Part shown: in pieces, positions 34,902-43,787 of the stretch
How positions within the stretch are numbered: position 1 is the first letter of the stretch
Layout: every line of letters starts with the position of its first letter
From: Bryobacterales bacterium
GTDB lineage: Bacteria; Acidobacteriota; Terriglobia; Bryobacterales; Bryobacteraceae
DNA length: 64,000 nt
Direction of reading: 5' to 3'
Assembly: GCA_003170295.1 (NCBI GenBank)
Contig: PNAJ01000156.1
Location: 62,001-126,000 of the forward strand
Notes under the pieces: model-generated
What the model was told of the DNA's origin: nothing
Database searches by the model: none
What the model saw: only the letters and a program-made list of their open reading frames with translations
Made by a program: the position numbers and the translations under genes

Positions 34902-35230
34902 TGATTGTTCAAATCTTTGGAGTGAAGAGTTCTCAAGCAACCCGCGCCGCCGAACGATTCTTCAGGGAGCGTCGCGCAACCATTCAGTTGGTCGACTTGC
35001 ACAAGAAGCCCATGGCTCCCGGCGAAATAAAGCGATTCATCGACCGCTTCACTCTCGCCGCCTTGGTCGACCGCGAAAACCCGGCCATTAAGTATCTCCG
35101 CCTCTCAGACGCCGACCTGCTGGCGAAAATCGAGCGCGACCCCAAACTCCTCCACCTGCCCCTCGTCCGCGCCGCCAACCGTCTTAGCATCGGTCACGAT
35201 GAGCAATCCTGGAAAGCGATGCTGCCATAA
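34901..35230 (+). CDS. ArsC/Spx-family protein lacking the active-site cysteine
   Basis: 109 residues, starting one nucleotide into the permease stop codon. The thioredoxin-like ArsC fold is visible: MIVQIFGVKSSQATRAAERF, then LVDLHKKPMAPGEIKRFIDR, AIKYLRLSDADLL, PKLLHLPLVRAANRLSIGHD. In active ArsC/YffB/Spx relatives the first loop carries a cysteine (G-I-K-N-C-D-T); here the equivalent position is Ser11 in GVKSSQATR. It is therefore unlikely to be an arsenate reductase and may be a regulatory or binding protein. Confidence 0.8.
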   Translation: MIVQIFGVKSSQATRAAERFFRERRATIQLVDLHKKPMAPGEIKRFIDRFTLAALVDRENPAIKYLRLSDADLLAKIERDPKLLHLPLVRAANRLSIGHDEQSWKAMLP

Positions 35231-35239
35231 TAGGTAGCC

Positions 35240-36133
35240 ATGGATGGAAACTCTCTTCCCCGTCGCAAATTTCTCTCCCATTCCGTCGCGCTAGCCACAG
35301 CCGCTCTCGCACCCGCCGGAGTCCTTCGCGAGCCCGGAGTTAAACTGAAACTCGCGCTAAACGCCTACTCCTTCAACCAGCCTCTAATGGCCGGCACGAT
35401 GACGCTCGACGACGTCGTTCACTTCTGCGCCCAGCACCGCGTCGACGCTCTCGACGCCACCGGCTATTATTTCCCGGGTTATCCCAAAGCTCCACCCGAC
35501 GACTATATCTACAATCTGAAAAAGACCGCGTTCCTCAATGGCGTCCAACTCAGCGGCACGGGCGTTCGCAACGATTTCGCCGTGGCTGACGCCGCCGCTC
35601 GAAAACGCGACATCCAGATGGTCAAGGATTGGATCGAGGTCGCGAGCAAGCTCGGCGCCCCCGTCATCCGCGTGTTCTCCGGCCGCGCGCGTCCCGAAGG
35701 CCACACTTTCGATCAGGTGCTCGAATGGATGATCCCCGAGTTTCAGGAGTGCGCCGAATACGGTAAGCGCCACGGCGTCATCCTCGGCCTGCAGCAGCAC
35801 AACGATTTTCTCAAGACCGCGGACGAAACCATCCGCGTGATCGATGCAGTGAACTCCCCGTGGTTCGGCGACATTCTCGACGTCGGCAGCCTCCGCACCA
35901 ACGATCCTTATCAGGAGATCGAAAAACTCGTGCCCTACGCCGTATCCTGGCAACTAAAGGAGAAGGTCGGCTATGGCACAAAAGAGGCAGACACCGACCT
36001 CCAGCGAATTAAAGCGATCATCAATAAAGTCGGATATCGCGGCGTTCTTCCCTTCGAAGCCCTGGGCGGAGGCGATCCGCGCGAAAGAGTGGCGAATTTC
36101 CTGGAGCGTATCCGTGCCGCCTTCGCCCTCTAG
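35240..36133 (+). CDS. Exported sugar phosphate isomerase/epimerase-like TIM-barrel protein
   Basis: 297 residues with a twin-arginine signal (LPRRKFLSHSVALATAALAP). The AP-endonuclease-2/xylose-isomerase-like barrel is recognisable: KLALNAYSFNQPL, VDALDATGYYFPGYP, GAPVIRVFSGRA, GVILGLQQHNDFLKTADE, WFGDILDVGSL, AVSWQLKEKVG, RGVLPFEALGGGDPRERV. Putative metal ligands (Glu/His/Asp/Glu) lie in these strands, although the first usual Glu is Gln-rich here (LQQHND). It probably acts on sugars in the periplasm. It starts 9 nt after the ArsC-like gene. Confidence 0.87.
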   Translation: MDGNSLPRRKFLSHSVALATAALAPAGVLREPGVKLKLALNAYSFNQPLMAGTMTLDDVVHFCAQHRVDALDATGYYFPGYPKAPPDDYIYNLKKTAFLNGVQLSGTGVRNDFAVADAAARKRDIQMVKDWIEVASKLGAPVIRVFSGRARPEGHTFDQVLEWMIPEFQECAEYGKRHGVILGLQQHNDFLKTADETIRVIDAVNSPWFGDILDVGSLRTNDPYQEIEKLVPYAVSWQLKEKVGYGTKEADTDLQRIKAIINKVGYRGVLPFEALGGGDPRERVANFLERIRAAFAL

Positions 36134-36147
36134 CGCGCATGCCGCAT

Positions 36148-36256
36148 GTGGGGCAGGGCCATGCCCTGCCAATAAAGAAGTCCGAAGATTTAGAAAATGT
36201 CGTTCTTATGTGGCGCGCGCCTCCAGGCGTGCCGCGTCGACACTCGTGTCGCCGCT
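36148..36256. repeat. Two hairpin elements in a 133-bp gap
   Basis: First: GTGGGGCAGGGC-CATGCCCTGCC (36148-36170), a GGCAGGGC/GCCCTGCC stem with a CCCCAC edge on the minus strand. Second (36210-36256): reading on the minus strand, CGACAC-ga-GTGTCG followed by a CGCCT/AGGCG hairpin and GCCACAT. They separate the isomerase-like gene from the next gene, whose ATG (36267) follows 10 nt later. Confidence 0.75.
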
Positions 36257-36266
36257 GTCTAACTAA

Positions 36267-37448
36267 ATGCTCCGCGACTTCGACGTCACCCTCTACGGCG
36301 CCACCGGTTTCACCGGCCGCCAGACCGTCGCGTATTTTCGCAAGTTCGCTCCACCCGGCCTGCGCTGGGCCATTGCCGGACGCAACCAGGCCAAGCTGGA
36401 GGCCCTCAAAGCGCAGGTTCCCGTGCTCGTAGCCGACGCCGGCGATCAATCTGCATTAGACGTTCTCGCCGCGCGCACTCGTGTAATCCTCACCACCGCT
36501 GGTCCGTTCGCGCTCTACGGCACCGGGCTTGTCGATGCCTGCGTTCGCTTCGGCACGCACTATGTGGACATCACCGGCGAAACGAATTGGGCGCGTGTGC
36601 TGATCGATTGCTATCACGAGAAGGCCGCCGCCGATGGGACGCGCATCATTCCGTTCTGCGGATTCGATTCCATTCCATCGGATCTCGGCGCGATGCTAAT
36701 CGCAAACGCACTGGGGCCGGACACGCACGAAGTGAAAGCTTTTTTTCAGATGCGAGGAGGACTCAATGGAGGCACCCTCGCCTCCATACTGAACATGTAC
36801 GAATCGGGCGCGGATACAGCGGTGCGCGATCTTTTCCTGTTAAGTCCCACCGTCACGCGCGCGCCTAGCGAACTCGAGCAAGATCCCGTCGGCGCGATTC
36901 ACGATGCCGACCTCAACACCTGGACCGCACCTTTCGTGATGAGCAGGATCAACACCCGCGTCGTGCGCCGCAGTTGCGCGATCCTCGGCGTCGACTTCGC
37001 GTATCAGGAATACATGAAGCTCGGCGGCCATTTCGCGGCAGTTGTTGCGGCAACGGGGGGCGCGCTGTTTGAGCGTTCCATGCGTTTCGCCCCGGTCCGC
37101 GGCCTGTTGCACACAATTGGTCCTGCTCCGGGCGCCGGCCCGTCGGAGGAAACGATGGACAACGGCTGGTTTCGCTGCGATCTATTCGGCAAAACCTCCG
37201 GAGGCCACACCGCGCAAGCCGTCATCAGCGATAAAGGAGATCCCGGAAACCGCGTCACCGTAAAGTGCCTGTGCGAATCCGCTCTCGCGTTAGCACTCGA
37301 TCAATTTCCCGATCGCGCCGGAGTGCTCACGCCTGCAACAGGCATCGGCGACGCGCTAGTCAATCGCCTGCGCGCCCGCGGCATGACGCTTTCAGTTACT
37401 TCAGCTCCGCCATCATCCCAGGCAGGCTCCACTGCATCTGCATACTAG
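36267..37448 (+). CDS. Saccharopine-dehydrogenase-like NAD(P)-binding protein (trans-acting enoyl reductase-like)
   Basis: 393 residues. The N-terminal Rossmann motif is YGATGFTGRQTVAYF. Further family marks: WAIAGRNQAKLEAL, VILTTAGPFALYGTGLVDACVRFGTHYVDITGE and IIPFCGFDSIPSDLGA. This matches the branch of saccharopine-dehydrogenase-like proteins that includes trans-acting enoyl reductases; the actual substrate is unknown. The last 53 nt overlap the convergent metallo-beta-lactamase-fold gene, an unusual tail-to-tail overlap. The C-terminal SSQAGSTASAY looks unconserved, so the true protein may once have ended earlier. Confidence 0.87.
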   Translation: MLRDFDVTLYGATGFTGRQTVAYFRKFAPPGLRWAIAGRNQAKLEALKAQVPVLVADAGDQSALDVLAARTRVILTTAGPFALYGTGLVDACVRFGTHYVDITGETNWARVLIDCYHEKAAADGTRIIPFCGFDSIPSDLGAMLIANALGPDTHEVKAFFQMRGGLNGGTLASILNMYESGADTAVRDLFLLSPTVTRAPSELEQDPVGAIHDADLNTWTAPFVMSRINTRVVRRSCAILGVDFAYQEYMKLGGHFAAVVAATGGALFERSMRFAPVRGLLHTIGPAPGAGPSEETMDNGWFRCDLFGKTSGGHTAQAVISDKGDPGNRVTVKCLCESALALALDQFPDRAGVLTPATGIGDALVNRLRARGMTLSVTSAPPSSQAGSTASAY

Positions 37449-38262
37449 TGGGACCCCAACCAAACTCAGCCCCCATGACCTTTCCCACTTCTTCCTGTGA
37501 CTTGCCTTCACGAATGAGCCCCTGCGCGCGATTGCGCAGCTTCTCCACGTTGTCGCGATAGGTCTTTAATCCGGCCTTGTTGGTCACGTTCCCATGACCC
37601 GGAATCACAGTGTCGAAATCGAGCTTCATCATCGCGCCGTCCAGCGTTCTCGTCCACTCCACCACACTCCCTCCACCCGTATAATCGATCAGCGGCGTCG
37701 TTCCCGCCATCAGATCGCCCGTGTGGATCGTCTTCAGCGCCGGGAAGTAGACGATCGCATCTCCGTTGGTGTGTCCGCGTCCGAAATATCGCGCCCGCAC
37801 TTCCTTGCCTCCCAGATATACGGCTGTCTCTTCGGTGAACGTCACTCGCGCCGGCGTGATGTTCGCAGGAGCATTTGGCTGCTTGTGCTCGACGATGTTG
37901 GCCCGCGCATTCGCCGTCGATATAATCTCCACCGTCGGCGCGAACTTCACGTTACCGCCGCTATGGTCGGCATGATGATGCGTGCTGAGGATGTATCTCA
38001 CAGGCTGGCTGGTCACGCTCTTGACGTTCGCCAGGATTTGATCGTAGTCCTGCTCGAACTTGTCGTCCACCAGGATGACCCCTTCACTCGTCACGTAAAC
38101 CGCGACATTGCCGCTATTGCTGCTGACAATCTCGTACAGATCGTCCTTGACCTTGTTGATTGTCAGTTTCGGCGGCGGATTCGGAGTCTGGGTGTAAGCG
38201 ACCCAGGTTCCCAGGAGGAAAAGCATCCCTCCGCAAAGGCGTACGAGTTTTGTCCGGCTCAT
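37396..38262 (-). CDS. Exported MBL-fold metallo-hydrolase
   Basis: 288 residues with a signal anchor (GGMLFLLGTWVAYTQT). The metal-binding motif HHHADH is at residues 95-100, followed by the later ligands in YFGRGHTNGDAIVYFP, IHTGDLMAG and VIPGHGNV. This is the metallo-beta-lactamase fold of the subgroup common as secreted hydrolases in soil bacteria. A beta-lactamase activity cannot be claimed from the fold. The C-terminal 17 codons overlap the convergent reductase-like gene. Confidence 0.92.
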   Translation of the reverse strand: MSRTKLVRLCGGMLFLLGTWVAYTQTPNPPPKLTINKVKDDLYEIVSSNSGNVAVYVTSEGVILVDDKFEQDYDQILANVKSVTSQPVRYILSTHHHADHSGGNVKFAPTVEIISTANARANIVEHKQPNAPANITPARVTFTEETAVYLGGKEVRARYFGRGHTNGDAIVYFPALKTIHTGDLMAGTTPLIDYTGGGSVVEWTRTLDGAMMKLDFDTVIPGHGNVTNKAGLKTYRDNVEKLRNRAQGLIREGKSQEEVGKVMGAEFGWGPTSMQMQWSLPGMMAELK

Positions 38263-38275
38263 TTGGAGAACTATA

Positions 38276-40240
38276 TCAGTTTAGGTGCTTCTCAAACCAG
38301 TCCAGTTGGCGGCCGACCAGATCGAGCTGGTGATTCGGCTCCGTAATCCCGTGGCCCTCGCGCGGATAGCGCACGAAGATCGCCTCGACGCCGTTGCCTT
38401 TCAAGCCGCGATAATATTCCTCGGCTTGCTGGATCGCAACACGCCGGTCCTGCTCGCCGTGCGTGATCATAATCGGCGTCTTCACTTTATCGACGTAAGT
38501 GATCGGCGAATACTTGCGATAAGTCGCAGCCGCATTCCAAGGCTGGCCCGCGAACCCGTACGCCATTAGTCCGGGGATGTCGCTCTGGCCATAAAAGCTA
38601 TACCAGTCGCTGATCCCGGCATGTCCGATCGCCGCCTTGAAACGATTCGTCTGCGTGATGGTCCAAAAGGTCATGAAGCCTCCGTAACTGCCGCCCATCA
38701 CCAGTAATTTGTCAGGATCTGCTACGCCCTTTGCGATCATCGCGTCCACGCCCGCCATCAGGTCGCCGAAATCCTTGCCTCCCCAATCGGCGACATTCGC
38801 CTGCTCGAACTTCGAGCCATACCCGGTCGACCCGCGAGGATTCGGAGCCAGCACCGCGTATCCATGTGCCGCGAAAATCTGCGCCCGCGCATCGAATCGC
38901 GCGGTATTCGCGCCATACGGCCCGCCATGGATGTTCAGGATCATCGGGACCTTTTTCCCCTGCTGATAATCGAGCGGATAAGTCAGCCAACCCTCGACGT
39001 CGAAATTATCCGGCCCCTTCCAATGCACCGCCTCCGACTTCGCCACAGCGAACTCGTCGAATTCCGGATTCGCGCGCGAGAAGCGAGTGCGGCCGTTGCC
39101 GCTGACGTCCACGATCCATATTTCGGCCGGACCCATCGAATTGTCGACGCTGCTCGCGATGCGCGCGCCGTCCGGTGAAATGTCAAAATCCGCATACATC
39201 ATCGCACCCTCGGTAATGTGCACGATTTTTCCGCCCGAAGCGGGCACGCGGAAAATATGGCGGCGCACGCCCTCCTCCGCATCCCAGTAGACGCTCTTCC
39301 CATCAGGCGACCACTTCATCGCGGCGGCCGAATCCGGAAAATCCTTCGTAAGGTTCCTCGCCGGTCCTCCGGCGGCTGGCATCACCAGCACATCGATCTT
39401 CTCCGCCCACGCGCGCGGATCCATGGCGCTCAAGTACGCGATTTCGGAGCCGTCGGGTGACCAAGCAGGACTCGTATCGGGACCCGGGTTCGACGTCAGC
39501 CGCTTCGGCGCGCCGCCGTCCACGCTCACCACATAAATGTCGCTGTTGCGATCGGCATTCAGATCGAAGAAGGTACTTTCCTGCGTCCCCATGCTCGATT
39601 GAACATAGGCGATCGACTTCGAATCGGGCGACCATCGCGGCGCAGTCACCGAGAACGCGCCCTCGGTCACCCTCTTTTTCGCTTTTCCGTCAAGCTCGAT
39701 AGTCCAGAGGTGCGTGTAATTGTAATCGGCGTCCACAAGGATCGCGTCGAACTTGTCTTTCTTGCGCTTCTCGCGATCCGTTTTATCTTTCCGCGTGTCG
39801 GCCGTGACAAACGCGATGCGCTTGCCATTCGGAGCCCATCGAAAATCGGTAATCGCGGTTTCTTCCGAAGTCAGCTTTTCCGCTTCGCCGCCATCCGGCC
39901 GTATGGTCCAGACCTGTTTACCGTTTTTCGCGTCACCCGTACTGCGATCCGCCAGAAACGCGATGCGAGATCCATCGGGCGCCCACTGCGGAGCGGTTTC
40001 GCCCTTCTCGCCCGCCGTTAATTTCACCGGTCCCGCGCCGCCGCTCGCGCGTCCCACCCAAATGTGCGAAACCTGGCGATCGTTCTTCCGATCCCATTCG
40101 GTCTCAGTGTAAAGTATCCAATTTCCATCGGGAGAAAACTTCGGTCCCGCCACACGATGGATGGCAAGCGAATCCTCGACAGTGATCTTCTTGGTCCCAG
40201 CCTGCGCCAGCGCAACCACGCAAAGTAATAGAATCCGCAT
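38276..40240 (-). CDS. S9 family prolyl oligopeptidase/acylaminoacyl peptidase
   Basis: 654 residues with a signal peptide (MRILLLCVVALAQAG) and a strong AGGAGAGG ribosome binding site. The N-terminal half is a TolB/WD40-like propeller (FSPDGNWILYTETEWD, WAPDGSRIAFLADRS, WSPDGSEIAYLSAMD). The C-terminal alpha/beta hydrolase has NIHGGPYG, the nucleophile elbow GGSYGGFM (near residue 517), an Asp in THGEQDRRV, and His in YPREGHGI. The catalytic triad is complete. It is a secreted oligopeptidase lying 13 nt upstream of the MBL-fold gene. Confidence 0.95.
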   Translation of the reverse strand: MRILLLCVVALAQAGTKKITVEDSLAIHRVAGPKFSPDGNWILYTETEWDRKNDRQVSHIWVGRASGGAGPVKLTAGEKGETAPQWAPDGSRIAFLADRSTGDAKNGKQVWTIRPDGGEAEKLTSEETAITDFRWAPNGKRIAFVTADTRKDKTDREKRKKDKFDAILVDADYNYTHLWTIELDGKAKKRVTEGAFSVTAPRWSPDSKSIAYVQSSMGTQESTFFDLNADRNSDIYVVSVDGGAPKRLTSNPGPDTSPAWSPDGSEIAYLSAMDPRAWAEKIDVLVMPAAGGPARNLTKDFPDSAAAMKWSPDGKSVYWDAEEGVRRHIFRVPASGGKIVHITEGAMMYADFDISPDGARIASSVDNSMGPAEIWIVDVSGNGRTRFSRANPEFDEFAVAKSEAVHWKGPDNFDVEGWLTYPLDYQQGKKVPMILNIHGGPYGANTARFDARAQIFAAHGYAVLAPNPRGSTGYGSKFEQANVADWGGKDFGDLMAGVDAMIAKGVADPDKLLVMGGSYGGFMTFWTITQTNRFKAAIGHAGISDWYSFYGQSDIPGLMAYGFAGQPWNAAATYRKYSPITYVDKVKTPIMITHGEQDRRVAIQQAEEYYRGLKGNGVEAIFVRYPREGHGITEPNHQLDLVGRQLDWFEKHLN

Positions 40241-40296
40241 TCACCTCTCCTGAACAAATGAGTATACTCGCCTTTGCTCGCCGAGATTCCCTCCGG

Positions 40297-40433
40297 GTGG
40301 GGCGGACCCCCCGGTCCGCGCGGGTCCCCCCGGACCCGCTCTGGCTTGTGGTGCACGCTGGCAGCCTGCGGCGGGTTGGCAGAAGCTGTCCCAAAAATCG
40401 CCAGTCCGCCGTGGGGCAAGGCCATGCCCTGCC
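40297..40433. repeat. Inverted double-hairpin element plus a single-hairpin element
   Basis: Element 1 (40297-40350): GTGGG then GCGGACC-cccc-GGTCCGC then CGGGTCC-cccc-GGACCCG, i.e. the double-hairpin family in reverse orientation. Element 2 (40411-40433): GTGGGGCAAGGC-cat-GCCCTGCC. Between them is a GCAGCCTGC-containing segment related to the 15.0-kb inverted repeat. This fills the 238-bp gap between divergent genes. Confidence 0.78.
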
Positions 40434-40478
40434 GCCAGCTCTCAGCCGACGCTCCGCCATGTCAATCGCTAAAATAAG

Positions 40479-41456
40479 ATGGTGCTAGCCCTGATCCTGC
40501 AACTCGGTCTTTTTTCCTCCGCGGATCGGATAGCGCCTCCAAAAATCCTGCACCGAGTCGAGCCCAGATACACTCGCGACGCCCGCGCGAACGGGATCCA
40601 GGGCACCGTGCTAATCGAAGTGGTCGTCGATGAGACTGGGAACCCTCGCGACGTCACGGTTCTCAGTCCCATCGGCTTCGGACTCGATAGCCGAGCCGTG
40701 GACGCAGTTCGCCAGTGGGTCTTCGAGCCGGGCTTGAGAAACGGAACGCCCGTCCAAACCACCACCACAGTCGAAGTGAAATTCCGCATCTTCCATCGTC
40801 GATTCGATCCTGCGGCCGAAGACCGGCGCAACTCCTTCAACCTGGCCGTCGACTCGATCCAACGCAAACGACAGACTGCCGAGACCCTGGAGACAATCCG
40901 AAAGCTGGCGCAGCAAAAATACGCACCCGCGATGTATCTCTACGGCAAATTACTTGAGGCAGGCGACGGATTCGCTCAGGATCGGGAACTCGCGTTCCGG
41001 CTGGTAATCGAAGCGGCGGAGAAGGGCTATCCTGCGGCGATGTTCGATACCGGCCGCATGATGATGGAGGGCCGCCGCTTGCCGAAAAATCCCGACAAGG
41101 GCTTGGAGTTGGTGCGCAACGCAGCCATACTCGGAAATCGGCGCGCGCAATTCTTCCTCGGCGTCGCGTATCTCAGCGGCTACGGCGTGCCCAAGGACGC
41201 GGAGCGAGCCCATCAAAACTTCCGCCTGTGCGCCGCCGTGGGCGAGACTCCCTGCCAGGTCCAATTGGCGAAGCTCCTGCTCCAGAACGCCGCGGAAGAA
41301 CGCGATTTGCTCCAGGCAATCGCCTGGCTAGAACTCGCCGCCGAGGATAGCAACGACGAGGCGAGACTGATCCTCGACGAGGAGCGCGCACCGCTATCTC
41401 CCAAACAAATCTCCTGGGTCAACAAGCTTAAAACGCAGCTCCTCGCGCGCCGCTAA
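40479..41456 (+). CDS. TonB C-terminal domain fused to Sel1 repeats
   Basis: 325 residues. The N-terminus is short and hydrophobic (MVLALILQLGLFSSA). Residues ~20-105 form a TonB C-terminal domain (PPKILHRVEPRYTRDARANGIQGTVLIEVVVDETGNPRDVTVLSPIGFGLDSRAVDAVRQWVFEPG). The rest is Sel1-like repeats (YAPAMYLYGKLLEAGDGF, YPAAMFDTGRMMMEGRRLPK, RAQFFLGVAYLSGYGVPK). The combination suggests an envelope adaptor, not a classical energy-transducing TonB, since no long proline-rich spanner is present. Confidence 0.9.
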   Translation: MVLALILQLGLFSSADRIAPPKILHRVEPRYTRDARANGIQGTVLIEVVVDETGNPRDVTVLSPIGFGLDSRAVDAVRQWVFEPGLRNGTPVQTTTTVEVKFRIFHRRFDPAAEDRRNSFNLAVDSIQRKRQTAETLETIRKLAQQKYAPAMYLYGKLLEAGDGFAQDRELAFRLVIEAAEKGYPAAMFDTGRMMMEGRRLPKNPDKGLELVRNAAILGNRRAQFFLGVAYLSGYGVPKDAERAHQNFRLCAAVGETPCQVQLAKLLLQNAAEERDLLQAIAWLELAAEDSNDEARLILDEERAPLSPKQISWVNKLKTQLLARR

Positions 41457-41510
41457 TATGCTAAAGTCGCGATTCAGCGTGTCAAATCTTCGATATCTCT
41501 CCTTCGTCGC

Positions 41511-41654
41511 ATGTGCCCGCTCGCGCTGGCCGCTAAAGACCGATCGTTCGCCACCGATATCGCGCCTCTACTGAATGCAAAGTGCGTAGCGTGTCATGGA
41601 GCGACCCCGCAGGGCAAGCTCGATCTTCTCAAAGGCGGAGCATCCAGGATCTAA
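41511..41654 (+). pseudogene. Truncated cytochrome c domain fragment (DUF1549/PSD1-type protein)
   Basis: 47 codons reading MCPLALAAKDRSFATDIAPL-LNAKCVACHGATPQGKLDLL-KGGASRI. The haem motif CVACH and the flanking IAPLLNAKCVACHG and GKLDLL are characteristic of the N-terminus of large planctomycete-type cytochrome (PSCyt/DUF1549) proteins. The rest of the gene is missing; the frame stops at 41652-41654, exactly where the convergent enolase-family gene ends. This looks like a deletion junction. Confidence 0.7.
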
Positions 41655-42925
41655 CTCCAGCGCATCTTCTCCCGCGACTCAATCTTCGAATCGTCGAACT
41701 CAATTCCGTACCCCGGCGAATCGCGTAATTCGAAATGCGCCCGTTGCGGCACTGGCGCATTTTTTTCAAAGTGATAATACGATCGCATCTTCAGGATCAG
41801 ATACTCCGCCAGCGGACAAACCGCCGGAGACTGGCTCGCAATCAGGTGCAGCGCCGCATGCAGGCTATGTCCGTGCGGGATCACCGGAACATCGAAGACT
41901 GACGCCAGCGTGCAAATCTTCACAAGCTCGGACGTGCCGCCGCACCATTCTGGATCGCACTGCACCACGCTCAGCGCCCCCGCTTTTAAGTAATCGTAAA
42001 CCTCCCACCGTCCCTGAATGTGCTCGCCCGATGCAATCGGAATCGACGTGCCTTTGCGCAACTCCGCGAAGCTGTCGATCTTCTCGGCCTGCGTCGCCTC
42101 TTCGATCCAGCGCGGCCGGTACCGCTCCACCTGCTTGGCCCACGCGAGCGTGTAGCTCAAATCCCAGCCACTATAAACATCGAACATCAACTCGACATCT
42201 TCCCCCACCGCGTCACGTAACACCCGCACTAAGTCGACGTTCTTTCGCAAGCCCTCCGGCCCATCGCCCGGCCCATAAGCCAAAAACCATTTCTGATAGC
42301 GATACCCGTCATTCTTGATCTGCAGCGCGCGCGCCTGCGCCTTATCCAACTCCACCGAATAGCCCAGGCAACTTGCGTAGGCTTCGATCGTAGTGCGCGA
42401 AGGCCCTCCCAGAAGCCGGAACACGGGAGTCTTGAAATACCGCCCGCGCAAATCCCACAATGCATTGTCGACCGCGCTAATCGCCATCAGAAAAAGGCCG
42501 CGCCGCGCATGACGATTGGACCGGTACATCTGATCCCACAACTTCTCCTGGGCGAGCCCGTCCTTCCCCATCAGGAACGGCCGCAGTTGTTCGTCGACCA
42601 CAATCGCGACCTCTTTATCGATTGGTCCGTACCAAGCTTCCAGGCCCGCGTCCGTGCCGATCTTCAGATAGAGGGCCGTAATGGCCGCCTTTGCGGAAAC
42701 AGGATTCGGCGCGTCGCGATAAGGCTTACGCCGCAGCTCGTCATAAATATCGAGTGGGCTCACTTGATACTGCTGGTCAACCCCGCGCACCGCGTCCCGA
42801 TGCCCGCGCATCTCCCATACCTCGACCGCGACTATCTTCAGCGCCGCAGCCTGAGCCAGCGCGCTTGCCAGTGGTAAAGTCGCAAGGAAGCCGCGTCTTG
42901 ATAAAAAGTCGTTCATGAAATTCAT
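41651..42925 (-). CDS. Enolase-superfamily (mandelate racemase/galactonate dehydratase-like) protein, Tat-exported
   Basis: 424 residues from the ATG at 42923-42925, which overlaps the stop of the GyrI-like gene (ATGA) and gives a twin-arginine signal (FLSRRGFLATLPLASALAQA). Enolase-superfamily residues: MFDVYSGWD and WIEEAT (metal-binding Asp/Glu), PIASGEH, and PHGHSLHAALHL (catalytic His). NALWDLRGRYFKTPVFRLLGG is the usual N-terminal-domain/barrel junction. It probably dehydrates a sugar acid; export of such an enzyme is unusual but occurs in Acidobacteria. Confidence 0.9.
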   Translation of the reverse strand: MNFMNDFLSRRGFLATLPLASALAQAAALKIVAVEVWEMRGHRDAVRGVDQQYQVSPLDIYDELRRKPYRDAPNPVSAKAAITALYLKIGTDAGLEAWYGPIDKEVAIVVDEQLRPFLMGKDGLAQEKLWDQMYRSNRHARRGLFLMAISAVDNALWDLRGRYFKTPVFRLLGGPSRTTIEAYASCLGYSVELDKAQARALQIKNDGYRYQKWFLAYGPGDGPEGLRKNVDLVRVLRDAVGEDVELMFDVYSGWDLSYTLAWAKQVERYRPRWIEEATQAEKIDSFAELRKGTSIPIASGEHIQGRWEVYDYLKAGALSVVQCDPEWCGGTSELVKICTLASVFDVPVIPHGHSLHAALHLIASQSPAVCPLAEYLILKMRSYYHFEKNAPVPQRAHFELRDSPGYGIEFDDSKIESREKMRWS

Positions 42926-43362
42926 GATCGCAGCAAATAAAAAACGTCGGTCCTCCGCAGCGCCGGATCGTCTTCGTGGTGCCCGTAAATCTCCCAGCTC
43001 GTCCCCTCCATCGCGTGTCCCTTCGCCGCGCACCAATCGCGAATCGCGGCGTGCGCTTTTCCGAGTTGCTCATAAGGACCCATGTGAACAACGCTCGCGG
43101 CCAGTCCCGATGGCGTCGCCACGCAAGCGATCTCCCCCGAGCCCTCGAACTTCTCAAAGACCCGAGCGCCCGCATCAATTGCCCGACCCTTGTAAATCGC
43201 GACGTTGTGGCCGTCCGACTTGACCCCCGATTGCTTGACGAACGCCCAAGCCTTTCCGAGCAATCCGAGCATCGTCGCCGACACTTCACCCGCATTGGCC
43301 TGCCCATGCGCCGCCGCGACCCACTGCGGCGCAACCTTATGAACATTAACCGTATAATCCAT
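42922..43362 (-). CDS. GyrI-like small-molecule-binding protein
   Basis: 146 residues from the ATG at 43360-43362; an in-frame GTG 15 nt upstream is possible. The SOUL/GyrI-like (AraC effector-binding) fold is suggested by the opening VNVHKVAPQWVAAAHGQA, by ASVVHMGPYEQLGKAHAAIRDWCAAKGH and by SWEIYGHHEDDPALRRTDVFYLL. Stand-alone GyrI-like proteins bind or hydrolyse small cationic ligands. There is no DNA-binding domain. It is translationally coupled to the enolase-family gene downstream. Confidence 0.87.
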   Translation of the reverse strand: MDYTVNVHKVAPQWVAAAHGQANAGEVSATMLGLLGKAWAFVKQSGVKSDGHNVAIYKGRAIDAGARVFEKFEGSGEIACVATPSGLAASVVHMGPYEQLGKAHAAIRDWCAAKGHAMEGTSWEIYGHHEDDPALRRTDVFYLLRS

Positions 43363-43402
43363 GAGTGATTGTGCCACAGTTCAGATGGCAGGCGGTTCGA
43401 CC

Positions 43403-43427
43403 GGCAGGCGGAACCGCCTGCCCCACC
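43403..43427. repeat. Single-hairpin element ending CCCCACC
   Basis: GGCAGGCGG-aa-CCGCCTGCC followed by CCACC, identical to 22784-22808. Confidence 0.85.
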
Positions 43428-43787
43428 TTAAACGCCAGTTTGACGCTAAATAACGCTGGGAGCTTAAAAGGCACTCCGGCGCGCGAGTCCAAGAAAACAC
43501 ATCACTTACTCCAATCTGCGAAAGCCTCCTCGCGTTAGATTCGCGTTATTTTAACGCGGGGCTGGGACGGGCCGGGGGCCTCTCCTCCTTGACTCAGAAT
43601 AGATGGGGAGATGGAGAACGACCGGGCTTGAAGAGCCTATCCCTTTGATTTAACGATTGGTTAGCGAGGCGATATTTGGGCTACTGTTTCTATGGTGGTT
43701 TCTTCGCAGATCTTGCGAACGCGCATGCTTCGCATGGCGGCTCAGCTTCAGGTCGGGTGGGCGGAGGCAGTGAAGAAAACGCGACTG

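Noticed and set aside
33618-34940. 440-codon open frame antisense to the ADOP permease
   Set aside because: Open because of codon composition of the sense gene; Gly/Asp/His-rich without recognisable domain or ribosome binding site.
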